A stretch of DNA of 13,290 nucleotides from Thiotrichaceae bacterium (GCA_027030285.1 JALVFC010000142.1:1-13290); one strand, 5' to 3'. Positions 1-7,165 are shown, counted from the stretch's first letter. The notes: generated by a model not told the origin, from the sequence alone. Made by a program: numbers and translations.

Positions 1-700
1 CAGCAGGCACCATTGTACCGAAGTTGATTAACCTGCCCGTATAGCTACCCTTGGTGACATCATTGTTCACCGATGAAAAGCCAACAAAAACAGCCAGATC
101 CCTGGGGCGTTTGTTATGTTTATCAGTCGGGGTATAGCCACTGTAACGAATTTCCAGAGGTACAAATGAAATAACCTGCTGATGGATGACTGGCAAAATC
201 TCAATAAATAACTCCTCTGTACCTTTAACTACTTGTACGGGAGCCGCCAGGCGCTTTTGTGTATCAATTGCCAGAGCATTAGTAAAAGAATGGGAGACTG
301 ATTGTTTATTCTGTGCATAAGTAAAACTCCCCCTGACAACTTGCATGCAAATATTAGTGGGTGTGGATAATTGCTGAATAGATTTGATATTTGTGCTGAC
401 AGTGGTTTTTTCTATATCTGCTTCGGCTGCTTTTTGCAATGCTTCACCAAGCCAGTCAATGCCAGTTAGTAAAGCACTGCCTGCAAGTGTTGCAATGGCC
501 TGGGTAGCAAATAGCCCCTTGACCTGTTCTGGCTGGGCAAGTTTGTTCTGACACTCTCCAACAAAAAGATAGGTTCCTGAGAATGCACCAGCACTTTGGT
601 TTTTAGTCGATAAGGAGAGAGGGTTTTGTGAGCAGCCGGAAATTAAGGCGGCGGACAGTAAAGAAAAAAGTGCTGTTAACAATAGTCTTGATAATTTCAT
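1..700 (-). CDS. Putative outer-membrane lipoprotein, C-terminus cut off by the window edge
   Basis: I translated this by hand. An ATG at 700-698 opens a frame that stays open for 233 codons to the left edge, so the C-terminus is missing. The N-terminus is a lipoprotein signal peptide: MKLSR, then a hydrophobic stretch (residues 6-20), then the lipobox I20-S21-G22-C23. Ser24 after the lipidated Cys fits sorting to the outer membrane. A second hydrophobic, Ala/Leu/Gly-rich stretch lies at residues 61-83. Cys50 and Cys118 could form a disulfide. I recognise no family. The Shine-Dalgarno match upstream of the ATG is poor. It lies on the same strand as zipA but about 290 bases downstream, beyond a REP-like hairpin, so it probably has its own promoter. 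That it is a real lipoprotein gene is well supported; its function is unknown. Confidence 0.85.
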   Translation of the reverse strand, partial: MKLSRLLLTALFSLLSAALISGCSQNPLSLSTKNQSAGAFSGTYLFVGECQNKLAQPEQVKGLFATQAIATLAGSALLTGIDWLGEALQKAAEADIEKTTVSTNIKSIQQLSTPTNICMQVVRGSFTYAQNKQSVSHSFTNALAIDTQKRLAAPVQVVKGTEELFIEILPVIHQQVISFVPLEIRYSGYTPTDKHNKRPRDLAVFVGFSSVNNDVTKGSYTGRLINFGTMVPA

Positions 701-745
701 AGAGTAACCCGATTTACTGGCTGTAGAGGCTTATAGGGTCAGAGG

Positions 746-772
746 AGGCTTACAGCCTATATAGAAATTATA
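746..772 (-). promoter_or_regulatory. Candidate promoter -10 and leader hairpin for the lipoprotein gene
   Basis: Read on the minus strand, a perfect TATAAT lies at 772-767, about 67 bases before the lipoprotein ATG. No good -35 hexamer lies 16-18 bases further upstream. Just downstream of it, at 758-746, AGGCT-GTA-AGCCT forms a 5-bp inverted repeat with a 3-base loop, which would fall at or just after the transcription start. The -10 is exact but its surroundings are weak, so this is a tentative call. Confidence 0.35.
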
Positions 773-912
773 GTTCAATATCTGCCGGGTTTGGCTGTTA
801 TATCTGTATCAACAACAAGGACTGCCTGATGCAGATAAAGTGAGAGATTGTTTGAATTGTTTGAGGAACAGCTTGATCAAAAGAGGTTGGATTCGTGTTT
901 TTTGGAACGAGT

Positions 913-950
913 CCAGCACGGCTGAAGCCGCACGTCCTTAACGGTGCTGG
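913..950 (-). repeat. REP-like palindromic element
   Basis: On the minus strand the tetranucleotide GGAC (937-934) is followed directly by GTGCGGC-TTCA-GCCGTGC (933-916). As RNA this is a 7-bp stem, including two G-U wobbles, closed by a 4-base loop. A longer 7-bp inverted repeat, CCAGCAC (950-944) with GTGCTGG (919-913), encloses it. A GGAC or GTAG-type tetranucleotide before a G+C-rich imperfect palindrome is the hallmark of REP sequences mobilised by RAYT transposases. No T-run follows the stem, so it is not a standard intrinsic terminator for zipA. Only one copy is visible here, so its repetitive nature is inferred. Confidence 0.45.
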
Positions 951-990
951 ATTATTCAGGATGTGCAACCAAGACTGTACTTTTTCCTGA

Positions 991-1686
991 TTACTTATGA
1001 TGTTTTGCTTCCAGCATCTTTTCTTTATCAGTAGGTAAAAACAGTTGTTGTTGGGCATTTTGTAATTCACCATTAATCGCACTTGCCAGTTTTTCTGCAA
1101 CATCGACGAAGATTTCAATTGCTGTGACGCTATCTACCGGTGCTGGCATTTTCATAATTAAAGAGAGTCCTGGTGTGCTTTTGTCAATCAGGTCTGAATC
1201 ATTCAGGGTCCAGGGCTCGACACCATTTGCCACACTAAACAAGGGCTTGTCTTTAACCAGGTAGTGATAGATATTTTTTTCGCCAAACTTGAATCCCAGT
1301 TGCTGCATTGCAGCCAGAATCTTGTTGCCATTGAGCTGGTCAACTGTTTGAGCTGCGATAAACAGGATGTGTTGCTTTGCCGGGGCTACCGAAGTGCTGG
1401 ATGATTTGTTATCCGTAGCTTTGGCGTTGCTGGTTTGTGCTGCTTGAGTACGCTGAGTACGGGGTGGAGTCACCATGCGTGTATACGCTGGCTTGCCATT
1501 TCCTTTTGCGGGTATATCGGCACTGATGGATGATAGCTGCTTGCCGCTTGCATCGGTGTAGAGAGGAATTTTGATCTCTTTGTTGGATTGTTTGGCAGGT
1601 GTCTGGTCATATAAACGTCCCATCAGGTATAAGCCTAACAGGATAATGATGCCAATAATCATGATTAACAGACTGACTAGATCCAT
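991..1686 (-). CDS. zipA: Cell division protein ZipA
   Basis: ZipA is an inner-membrane anchor that tethers FtsZ polymers at midcell early in divisome assembly. The 231-residue product has the ZipA layout. It starts with a very short periplasmic N-terminus and one transmembrane helix (about residues 4-24, rich in Ile and Leu). A Lys/Thr/Ala/Gln-rich flexible linker follows (about 30-104). The C-terminal FtsZ-binding domain spans about 106-228, with the family-typical GFKFG (131-135), NIYHY (138-142), PLFSVAN and TPG segments. It is clearly shorter than E. coli ZipA (328 residues), mainly in the linker. The ATG at 1686 has a good Shine-Dalgarno, AAGGAGT at 1700-1694. It starts 20 bases after the smc stop, so the two genes very likely form an operon. 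ligA, often found next to zipA, is not downstream. Confidence 0.93.
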   Translation of the reverse strand: MDLVSLLIMIIGIIILLGLYLMGRLYDQTPAKQSNKEIKIPLYTDASGKQLSSISADIPAKGNGKPAYTRMVTPPRTQRTQAAQTSNAKATDNKSSSTSVAPAKQHILFIAAQTVDQLNGNKILAAMQQLGFKFGEKNIYHYLVKDKPLFSVANGVEPWTLNDSDLIDKSTPGLSLIMKMPAPVDSVTAIEIFVDVAEKLASAINGELQNAQQQLFLPTDKEKMLEAKHHK

Positions 1687-1706
1687 AAGCGGGACTCCTT
1701 AACAAG

Positions 1707-4700
1707 CTATGCTTTTGTCAGCTCCACAGCATCGCTCACATTAACAGTTACGGTACGTGACACACCCAGCTCACGCATGGTAACACCAACCAGGTTTTCT
1801 GCAATTTCCATGGTCGTTTTGTTGTGTGTAATAAAGATAAACTGGATGCGTTCTGACATATGTTTTACCAGTTCGGCAAAGCGTCTCACATTAGCTTCAT
1901 CCAGCGGAGCATCGACCTCATCCAGCATACAGAACGGAGCAGGGTTCAGTTCAAAAATGGCGAATACCATGGCAGCTGCTGTGAGCGCTTTTTCTCCACC
2001 CGACATTAAATGGATATTAGATATTTTTTTGCCAGGTGGTTGTGCCATGATAATGACACCCGTGGTGAGCAGGTTGTTATCGGTCATTTCCAGATAGGCT
2101 TTACCCCCGCCAAACAGGCGCGGGAACATCTCACCGATGCGGTTATTCACTTTGTCGAAGGTGTCCTTGAACATGCTGCGCGTGTCTTTGTCGATTTTGC
2201 CAATGGCATCTTCGAGTGTTTCCAGCGCTTTTATCAGGTCATCATTTTGCTGATCCAGATAGGTCTTGCGTTCAGATTCCTGTTCAAATTCATCAATAGC
2301 AGCGAGATTGATTGCCCCCAGACGCTGAATGCGTCCCTGAATATGTTCCAGTTCCTGCTGGTGTGTTTTAATTGCTGCATCCTCTGGCAAGTCTTTTTCC
2401 AGCTCTTCCAGTTCATATTCAGTTTCTGTAAACTGCTCCAGAATGGTTTTCAAGCGCACCGAGGACTCCTGCCAGGTGAGCTTCATGGCTTCAAGGGCTG
2501 TACGCACGGTTTCCACGGCTTGCTCCTGGGTGATACGTTGCTCATTTAAGCTGCGTATTTTATGGTCGATAGCCTGTAGTTCTGTGCGTGCCTGTTGCAG
2601 GTGTTGTTCACTTTGTTTGCGTTGTTCAAGCAGTGTGGCTAACTGCTGCTCATAATTTTCATCTGCCGCAGACTCCTGCTGCCGGGTTTCAAGCAGCTGT
2701 TGTTTGCGCTGTTGTAACTGTTCAATGCGTTGTTTGGCGCGTTGTATATGTTGTTGCGCCTGTTGCATGGTTTTTTGCAGGGATTCAATCTGTAACTGGT
2801 TTTGCTGGTGTCTGCTTTGTGTTTCAAGCATTTGCTGGCGCGTGGTTCTTAATTTCTCCGCAAAGGTTTGCTGTTGCTGCTGCAGGCTGTCTTTCTCACT
2901 GGAAAGTGCTTCTACCTGTGTCACGGCTTCGTTGCGGCGTTCTGTGGCTGCAATATGTTCTTCTTCCAGTTGTTGTAACAGTTCTTCCAGCTCTGCTTGC
3001 TCGTCCTGACGTTGTTGCTGCTGTTGACGGCTTTGCTCGATTCGCTGCAGCAGGGAGCTGACGGTATTTTCCAGTCTGGACTGCTCGCGGTGCAGTTCAT
3101 TATGCCGGGCTTGTGCTTCATTGCGGGACTGGCGGTTGTTCTGTAATTGTTGTTGTGCGGTTTCAAGTTGTTGATTGACTGTCTGTATTTCATGCTTGAG
3201 TGAATCCAGTTCAGCTTGCAGACGTTCAATCTCCTTGCTGCGTGTGAGTACGCTTTCTTCATTTGTACTCGGGGACAAAATTTGTAGCCAGCTTTTGCCT
3301 AGCCAGCTGCCATCCGCGCAGATAATGGATTCATGGGGAGCCAGTTGCTGTCGTTTTGATAAGGCTTCTGCAAGATTTTCAGCACAGTAAATATCAGATA
3401 ATAACTGCTGAACCGCATCGGGGGCATTGTCCAGTTTGCTGAGTAAAAGCTCGCCGCTGGCAGCAGGTGGCAGTGTTTTGTCATGCTGATAAAAAGACAG
3501 GGAGACACCTTGCGGCAGGCTGTGTAGCTGCTTGCTGAATGTGTCCAGGTTGTCAACTTCAACGGATTCAATGTGCCTGGAAAGTACGGTTTCCAGGGCT
3601 TTTTCCCATCCGGGTTCGATGCTTAGTGATTCTGCCAGGCGTGGTTTATCGGCAAGTCCCTGTTGCTGTAGCCATTGTGCTGAGGATTTTTTGTCTTTGC
3701 CTAGTGCTGCCTGTTGCAGGGCATTGAGTGAGGCAAGCTTGCCTGAAGTGGTTTGTTGTTGTGAGCGTAGCTGATTCTGTTTGTTCTGTAGCTGCTTGAT
3801 GCTTGCTTCCAGGGTTTCTGTCTGCTGGCTGCTTTGCTGCAAGGTCGCTTGTGCCTGCTGGTAGCTGGATGAGACGGTTTGCAGTTCTGCTTTACTGCTT
3901 TCAAGCGTTGCCAGCATTTGTGTCACGCTGGAATTATCAGGGGCATTGGCAAGCCGTTTCATGCGTTGTTTGTGTTGCTGTATCTGCCGTTCCAGTTGTT
4001 CCATGCGGGCACGTTCGATTTGTGCCTGTTGGGTGGGTTCGGCTATTTTTTCCTGTAGTGTGTCCCACTGCTGCTGCCAGTCTGACTGTGCTTTGTCGGC
4101 TTGCTCGTAGGCCTGTTTGGCTGTTTGTAGTTCTGCCTCAAGTGTTTGCAGGTTTTGTTGCAGGCTGTTGATGTCCTGCTGACTGGAATCGGCAGTTGCC
4201 TGGTCTTCTTGCAGATGATGCTGACTGGTTTGTAACTCCTGCTCAATATCCGCTAGTTGCAGTTCAAAACGGGCTTTGGCTTCCTGCTGGTGCTTGATGG
4301 CTTGTTCAATGCGTGAGATTTCAGCGCCTAGTTGATAGAACTCGCCCTGCAGGGTGTTTTGTTTTTCATTTGCTGTAGTGTGCAGGCTGCGCTGTTCTTC
4401 AATGGCGGCTTCTGAAGCGCGCAGTTCAGCAATTTTTTGTTGCTGTAGCGTGCCCTGATCACCGATTTTTATTTCCTGTTCTGCAATGCTGTCACGTATT
4501 TCCTGGTAGCGTAACAGCAGTAATTCTGCTTCCAGGCGACGTTCCGTCTGTTTAAATGTTTTGTAGCGTTCAGCGGCATTTGCCTGGCGTTTTAACTGTT
4601 TAAGGTGTTTGTCAATTTCTTCGCGCAAGTCATTTAGTCTATCCAGGTTTTCGCGCGTATGGCGGATACGGTTTTCGGTTTCCCGGCGGCGCTGGCGATA

Positions 4701-5216
4701 TTTGGAAATGCCGGCGGCTTCTTCAAGGTAGACACGTAATTCTTCGGGCTTGGCTTCGATAAGTCTTGAAATCATGCCCTGTTCAATAATCGCATAGCTG
4801 CGTGGGCCAAGCCCGGTACCTAAAAATATATCGGTAATATCGCGGCGACGACACCTGGAGCCATTGAGGAAATATTTGGAACCGCCATCGCGCGTCACCT
4901 GTCGCTTAATGGCAATTTCAGCAAATTTGGCGTATTCGCCACCCAAAGAACCATCTGTATTGTCGAAAACCAGTTCCACCGAAGCCTGACCTACTGGTTT
5001 GCGTGCCGAGGAGCCATTAAAAATAACGTCTTCCATGGAATCACCGCGCAAATGCTTGGCAGAACTTTCTCCCATAACCCAGCGTACCGCATCGATGGTA
5101 TTGGATTTGCCACAGCCATTTGGTCCGACAATGCCTGTCAGATTGCTGCGTAAGTCTATGGTAGTCGGGTCAACAAAGGATTTGAAACCCGCTAGTTTGA
5201 TTTTGCCTAGTCGCAC
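1707..5216 (-). CDS. smc: Chromosome partition protein SMC
   Basis: SMC is the ATPase of the SMC-ScpAB condensin complex, which extrudes DNA loops and helps resolve sister chromosomes. The 1169-residue product is a full-length SMC. The N-terminal head has Walker A GPNGCGKS (31-38), the R-loop Arg57 and Q-loop Gln146. A long coiled coil spans about 170-515, the hinge about 520-650, and the returning coiled coil about 660-1010. The C-terminal head has the ABC signature LMSGGEK (1070-1076), Walker B with Asp1099-Glu1100, and the switch His1131. The coiled coils are unusually rich in glutamine. The start is GTG (5216-5214): an in-frame TAA lies three codons upstream with no start codon between, and MRLGKIKLAGFKSF matches the family N-terminus. 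The Shine-Dalgarno is weak. Having SMC rather than MukB fits a non-enteric gammaproteobacterium. zipA follows in the same operon. Confidence 0.97.
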   Translation of the reverse strand: MRLGKIKLAGFKSFVDPTTIDLRSNLTGIVGPNGCGKSNTIDAVRWVMGESSAKHLRGDSMEDVIFNGSSARKPVGQASVELVFDNTDGSLGGEYAKFAEIAIKRQVTRDGGSKYFLNGSRCRRRDITDIFLGTGLGPRSYAIIEQGMISRLIEAKPEELRVYLEEAAGISKYRQRRRETENRIRHTRENLDRLNDLREEIDKHLKQLKRQANAAERYKTFKQTERRLEAELLLLRYQEIRDSIAEQEIKIGDQGTLQQQKIAELRASEAAIEEQRSLHTTANEKQNTLQGEFYQLGAEISRIEQAIKHQQEAKARFELQLADIEQELQTSQHHLQEDQATADSSQQDINSLQQNLQTLEAELQTAKQAYEQADKAQSDWQQQWDTLQEKIAEPTQQAQIERARMEQLERQIQQHKQRMKRLANAPDNSSVTQMLATLESSKAELQTVSSSYQQAQATLQQSSQQTETLEASIKQLQNKQNQLRSQQQTTSGKLASLNALQQAALGKDKKSSAQWLQQQGLADKPRLAESLSIEPGWEKALETVLSRHIESVEVDNLDTFSKQLHSLPQGVSLSFYQHDKTLPPAASGELLLSKLDNAPDAVQQLLSDIYCAENLAEALSKRQQLAPHESIICADGSWLGKSWLQILSPSTNEESVLTRSKEIERLQAELDSLKHEIQTVNQQLETAQQQLQNNRQSRNEAQARHNELHREQSRLENTVSSLLQRIEQSRQQQQQRQDEQAELEELLQQLEEEHIAATERRNEAVTQVEALSSEKDSLQQQQQTFAEKLRTTRQQMLETQSRHQQNQLQIESLQKTMQQAQQHIQRAKQRIEQLQQRKQQLLETRQQESAADENYEQQLATLLEQRKQSEQHLQQARTELQAIDHKIRSLNEQRITQEQAVETVRTALEAMKLTWQESSVRLKTILEQFTETEYELEELEKDLPEDAAIKTHQQELEHIQGRIQRLGAINLAAIDEFEQESERKTYLDQQNDDLIKALETLEDAIGKIDKDTRSMFKDTFDKVNNRIGEMFPRLFGGGKAYLEMTDNNLLTTGVIIMAQPPGKKISNIHLMSGGEKALTAAAMVFAIFELNPAPFCMLDEVDAPLDEANVRRFAELVKHMSERIQFIFITHNKTTMEIAENLVGVTMRELGVSRTVTVNVSDAVELTKA

Positions 5217-5250
5217 GGAATGAGCTTATGTTAATTTTGAAATCAGGGAT

Positions 5251-5266
5251 GTGTGTAAATACACAG
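5251..5266. promoter_or_regulatory. Inverted repeat, candidate operator in the smc/queF divergent region
   Basis: TGTGTA-AA-TACACA (5252-5265) is a perfect 6+6 inverted repeat with a 2-base spacer. The 16-base span 5251-5266 reads GTGT-N8-ACAG, one base away from the CTGT-N8-ACAG pattern of gammaproteobacterial LexA boxes. It sits where smc transcription would start if the promoter called at 5274-5302 is real. The symmetry is seen directly; the identity of any binding protein is not established. Confidence 0.3.
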
Positions 5267-5273
5267 GATGCCT

Positions 5274-5303
5274 ATTATGAGGAACTTCAATTTAAGATAC
5301 AAT
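5274..5303. promoter_or_regulatory. Overlapping candidate divergent promoters of smc and queF
   Basis: For smc (minus strand) there is a possible -35 TTGTAT (5302-5297) and -10 CATAAT (5279-5274), 17 bases apart. For queF (plus strand) there is a possible -35 TTATGA (5275-5280) and -10 TACAAT (5298-5303), also 17 bases apart. The two promoters would occupy almost the same 30 bases in opposite directions, so polymerase could bind only one at a time. The -10 matches are 4 to 5 of 6 and the -35 matches are weak, so both are tentative. Confidence 0.35.
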
Positions 5304-5332
5304 GCTGTGTTTTGGATATTAGTGGAATAACA

Positions 5333-5722
5333 ATGAGTACCAAGCCATCAAAAGAACTGGAAACCTTTCCTAATCCGCAACAGAGCAAGGATTACACCAT
5401 CCGCATTACGATGCCGGAGTTTACCTGCTTGTGCCCGAAAACGGGGCAGCCCGATTTTGCTGAATTGCGTCTGGAGTATGTCCCGGATGAATTATGCGTA
5501 GAGCTTAAGTCACTCAAGCTTTACATCTGGTCATTCCGGGAAGAGGGCGCTTTTCATGAAGCGGTCACTAATGAAATTCTGGCTGATCTGGTGAAAGCTA
5601 CTGATCCACGCTTTATGCGTTTGACGGCCGAGTTTAATGTGCGTGGCGGGATTTATACTACGGTTGTAGCGGAGCATAGGCAGGCTGGCTGGCAACCTCT
5701 TATGAAGGTTGAATTGCCTTAA
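5333..5722 (+). CDS. queF: NADPH-dependent 7-cyano-7-deazaguanine reductase (preQ1 synthase), short type
   Basis: QueF reduces the nitrile of preQ0 to the aminomethyl group of preQ1 using NADPH, in the pathway to queuosine in tRNA. The 129-residue product matches the short (Bacillus subtilis-like) type along its length, unlike the about 280-residue two-module E. coli enzyme. The catalytic Cys34 sits in LCPKTGQPDF with the catalytic Asp41. The QueF signature ELKSLKLY (57-64) binds NADPH, and His75-Glu76 follow in GAFHE. The ATG at 5333 is chosen because family similarity begins just after it. The frame is open 35 codons further upstream, but that extension looks unrelated and overlaps the candidate promoters. 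The Shine-Dalgarno (GTGGA, 5322-5326) is weak. smc is divergent; cysZ follows on the same strand after about 96 bases. No other queuosine gene is in the window. Confidence 0.95.
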   Translation: MSTKPSKELETFPNPQQSKDYTIRITMPEFTCLCPKTGQPDFAELRLEYVPDELCVELKSLKLYIWSFREEGAFHEAVTNEILADLVKATDPRFMRLTAEFNVRGGIYTTVVAEHRQAGWQPLMKVELP

Positions 5723-5818
5723 TCAGAGTCTCCTTAAATGTGCTACGGATAATCAGCGTTGCCGGGTGGCGCGGGCTTATCTGGTCTACAGAATTTATCA
5801 ACAAATAATGGAAGTAGT

Positions 5819-6559
5819 ATGAGTAATTATTTCAAGGGGTTGTCATACCTGTTTAGAGGTTTTTCTCTGATTATGCATAAAGGGATAAGACGCTATGCCT
5901 TTGTTCCTTTACTGGTCAATATACTGATTTTCTCACTGGCAATCTATACCGGGTTTACCCAGTTTGAAGGCTGGATGGACTCTTTTTTGGGGAGTATTTC
6001 ATGGTTGCCTGACTGGCTTGAAAAAGGCATTACCTGGGTACTTTGGCCGTTATTTGCCATCCTTATTACGGTTGCTACCTATTATAGTTTTACCATGGTT
6101 GCCAACCTGATTGCAGCGCCCTTTAACTCGGCATTAGCCCACAAGGTTGAAACGGTGTTACGTGGACATGCCGAAACCACCGAGGATAATTATTCTATCG
6201 TGTCAATTGCTGGAAGAACCATAGCAAGTGAAGTCAAAAAAATGGGACATATGTTTAAATGGTTGATCCTGCTTTTGATTATTACGGTCATTCCGGGAGT
6301 TAATATGATCGCGCCGTTTGCCTGGATACTGTATGGCGTATGGATGCTGGCACTCGAATATACGGATTACCCGATGGGCAATCACGAGCTCTATTTTAAG
6401 GAGGAGCTGGGCTTGTTGAAGAAAAACAGGTTCGCGGCGTTAGGTTTCGGTAGTGGTGTCATGTTACTGACCACTATACCAGTGGTTAATTTTTTTGCGA
6501 TGCCAGTGAGTGTTGCTGGTGGCACAGCAATGTGGGTAGACCGGCTGGCAAAGGAATAA
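5819..6559 (+). CDS. cysZ: CysZ-family sulfate transport protein
   Basis: CysZ is an inner-membrane permease that brings sulfate in for cysteine synthesis. The 246-residue product is close to E. coli CysZ in length (253) and matches it throughout. The N-terminal GIRRYAFVPLLVN segment leads into the first hydrophobic helix. Next come the WLPDWLEKG loop, the conserved NLIAAPFN, a helical region with VIPGVNMIAPFAW, the YTDYPMGNH loop and a C-terminal hydrophobic segment ending in GGTAMWVDRLAKE. The ATG at 5819 is preferred over an ATG 20 codons upstream because similarity begins there and GGAAG (5810-5814) can act as its Shine-Dalgarno, though only 4 bases away. It may be cotranscribed with queF, but the 96-base gap leaves room for its own promoter. 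It converges on the DsrC-like gene, another sulfur-related family, which may be coincidence. Confidence 0.92.
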   Translation: MSNYFKGLSYLFRGFSLIMHKGIRRYAFVPLLVNILIFSLAIYTGFTQFEGWMDSFLGSISWLPDWLEKGITWVLWPLFAILITVATYYSFTMVANLIAAPFNSALAHKVETVLRGHAETTEDNYSIVSIAGRTIASEVKKMGHMFKWLILLLIITVIPGVNMIAPFAWILYGVWMLALEYTDYPMGNHELYFKEELGLLKKNRFAALGFGSGVMLLTTIPVVNFFAMPVSVAGGTAMWVDRLAKE

Positions 6560-6582
6560 GAACGAGTACTGCGTCACAGTAA

Positions 6583-6667
6583 CCGTAGCCGTATGTAATG
6601 TGGGAACAGCAGGGAAAATATCAGCGGTACTGACACTTTCCCCGGATTGCACCTATCTGGGCTACGG
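6583..6667. other. Convergent intergenic region with an 8-bp inverted repeat
   Basis: Between the cysZ stop and the DsrC-like stop (6560-6698) there is no gene I can support. CCGTAGCC (6583-6590) and GGCTACGG (6660-6667) form a perfect 8-bp inverted repeat with 69 bases between the arms. A smaller TACTG/CAGTA pair lies at about 6576-6590, close to the left arm. No T-run follows on either strand, so no intrinsic terminator can be called for either gene. The repeat may be chance. Confidence 0.2.
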
Positions 6668-6698
6668 AAGCACCGTAAACCCGCCATTGTTCAAGCAG

Positions 6699-7049
6699 TT
6701 AATAGGATGTGCCAAATCCCGGATCAACCTGATTTGCCAGGTTTGGTAAATCAATCAAATCATGGATGGTTGATAGTGGTCCGTCAGGAAACAGGCGGTA
6801 TAAATATTTTTTGCCACCTTTTTCTGCAAATTCCTGATCCATAATATTCATGAGCTGCCGTGCATTTTTGCAATCATCGCAGTGTTCATAAAAATCTTGC
6901 ACAAACTCAATGGCTTCTAGTCGTTCCGGGGTGAGTTCAATCTGTTTTTCCTGAGCACGCTGTTCAATAACATTGGCACTTTGGCGACTAGTATCGCCGT
7001 TGTCTGGACGCTTACCGGGAAAAACTTCAGCTTCTTGTATACTTAACAT
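6699..7049 (-). CDS. DsrC/TusE-family protein lacking the C-terminal active cysteines
   Basis: DsrC and TusE carry sulfur on cysteines of a flexible C-terminal arm, in dissimilatory sulfur metabolism and tRNA 2-thiouridine synthesis respectively. The 116-residue product has the family core: an IELTPERLEAIEFVQDFY helix region (37-54) and the hallmark KYLYRLFPDGP (81-91). The C-terminus reads DLPNLANQVDPGFGTSY and has no cysteine, so both the penultimate Cys and the one about ten residues earlier are missing. Its only cysteines are Cys57 and Cys60, a CxxC inside the helical core. Cys-less members have been described as a separate, possibly regulatory group (called RspA in DsrC reviews), so this is unlikely to be a normal sulfur carrier. 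The ATG at 7049 has the Shine-Dalgarno AGAGGA. A TTG 19 codons upstream is rejected. It lies 117 bases downstream of pilY1 on the same strand. Confidence 0.85.
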   Translation of the reverse strand: MLSIQEAEVFPGKRPDNGDTSRQSANVIEQRAQEKQIELTPERLEAIEFVQDFYEHCDDCKNARQLMNIMDQEFAEKGGKKYLYRLFPDGPLSTIHDLIDLPNLANQVDPGFGTSY

Positions 7050-7094
7050 ATTTCTATCCTCTTGTGGGTGGTTATTTGTAAACAGCCTATCCCA

Positions 7095-7122
7095 ATAGTA
7101 GTGCAAAGGTGATATAAATCAA
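7095..7122 (-). promoter_or_regulatory. Candidate promoter of the DsrC-like gene
   Basis: On the minus strand TTGATT (7122-7117) and TACTAT (7100-7095) are 16 bases apart and each matches 4 of 6 consensus positions. Transcription would start near 7089, giving a leader of about 40 bases before the ATG at 7049. The pair lies in the gap after pilY1, so the gene could be expressed independently of the pilus operon. No strong terminator separates the two, so read-through is also possible. Confidence 0.4.
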
Positions 7123-7165
7123 GAAACCTTGTTAATTGTTGGTGAGTAGCCTCTGATCAAAATCC

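Noticed and set aside
934..990. Intrinsic terminator for zipA
   Set aside because: There is a hairpin further on at 913-950, but no T-run follows it on the minus strand.
798..1118. Minus-strand open frame of 106 codons
   Set aside because: It overlaps the 3' end of zipA in another frame, crosses the REP-like hairpin, and shows no protein-like composition or start signal.
2588..3061. Plus-strand open frame of 157 codons inside smc
   Set aside because: It is antisense to the coiled-coil region, whose repeated Gln codons suppress stops on the other strand. The translation is Val/Ala/Cys-rich and resembles no protein. The same applies to 2010-2549, 2704-3009, 3803-4171 and other frames within smc.
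5228..5332. 35-codon N-terminal extension of queF
   Set aside because: It has no similarity to QueF and covers the candidate promoters; the ATG at 5333 fits the family N-terminus.
7050..7106. TTG start giving a 19-residue extension of the DsrC-like protein
   Set aside because: The ATG at 7049 has a good Shine-Dalgarno and gives a family-typical length, and the extension overlaps the candidate promoter.
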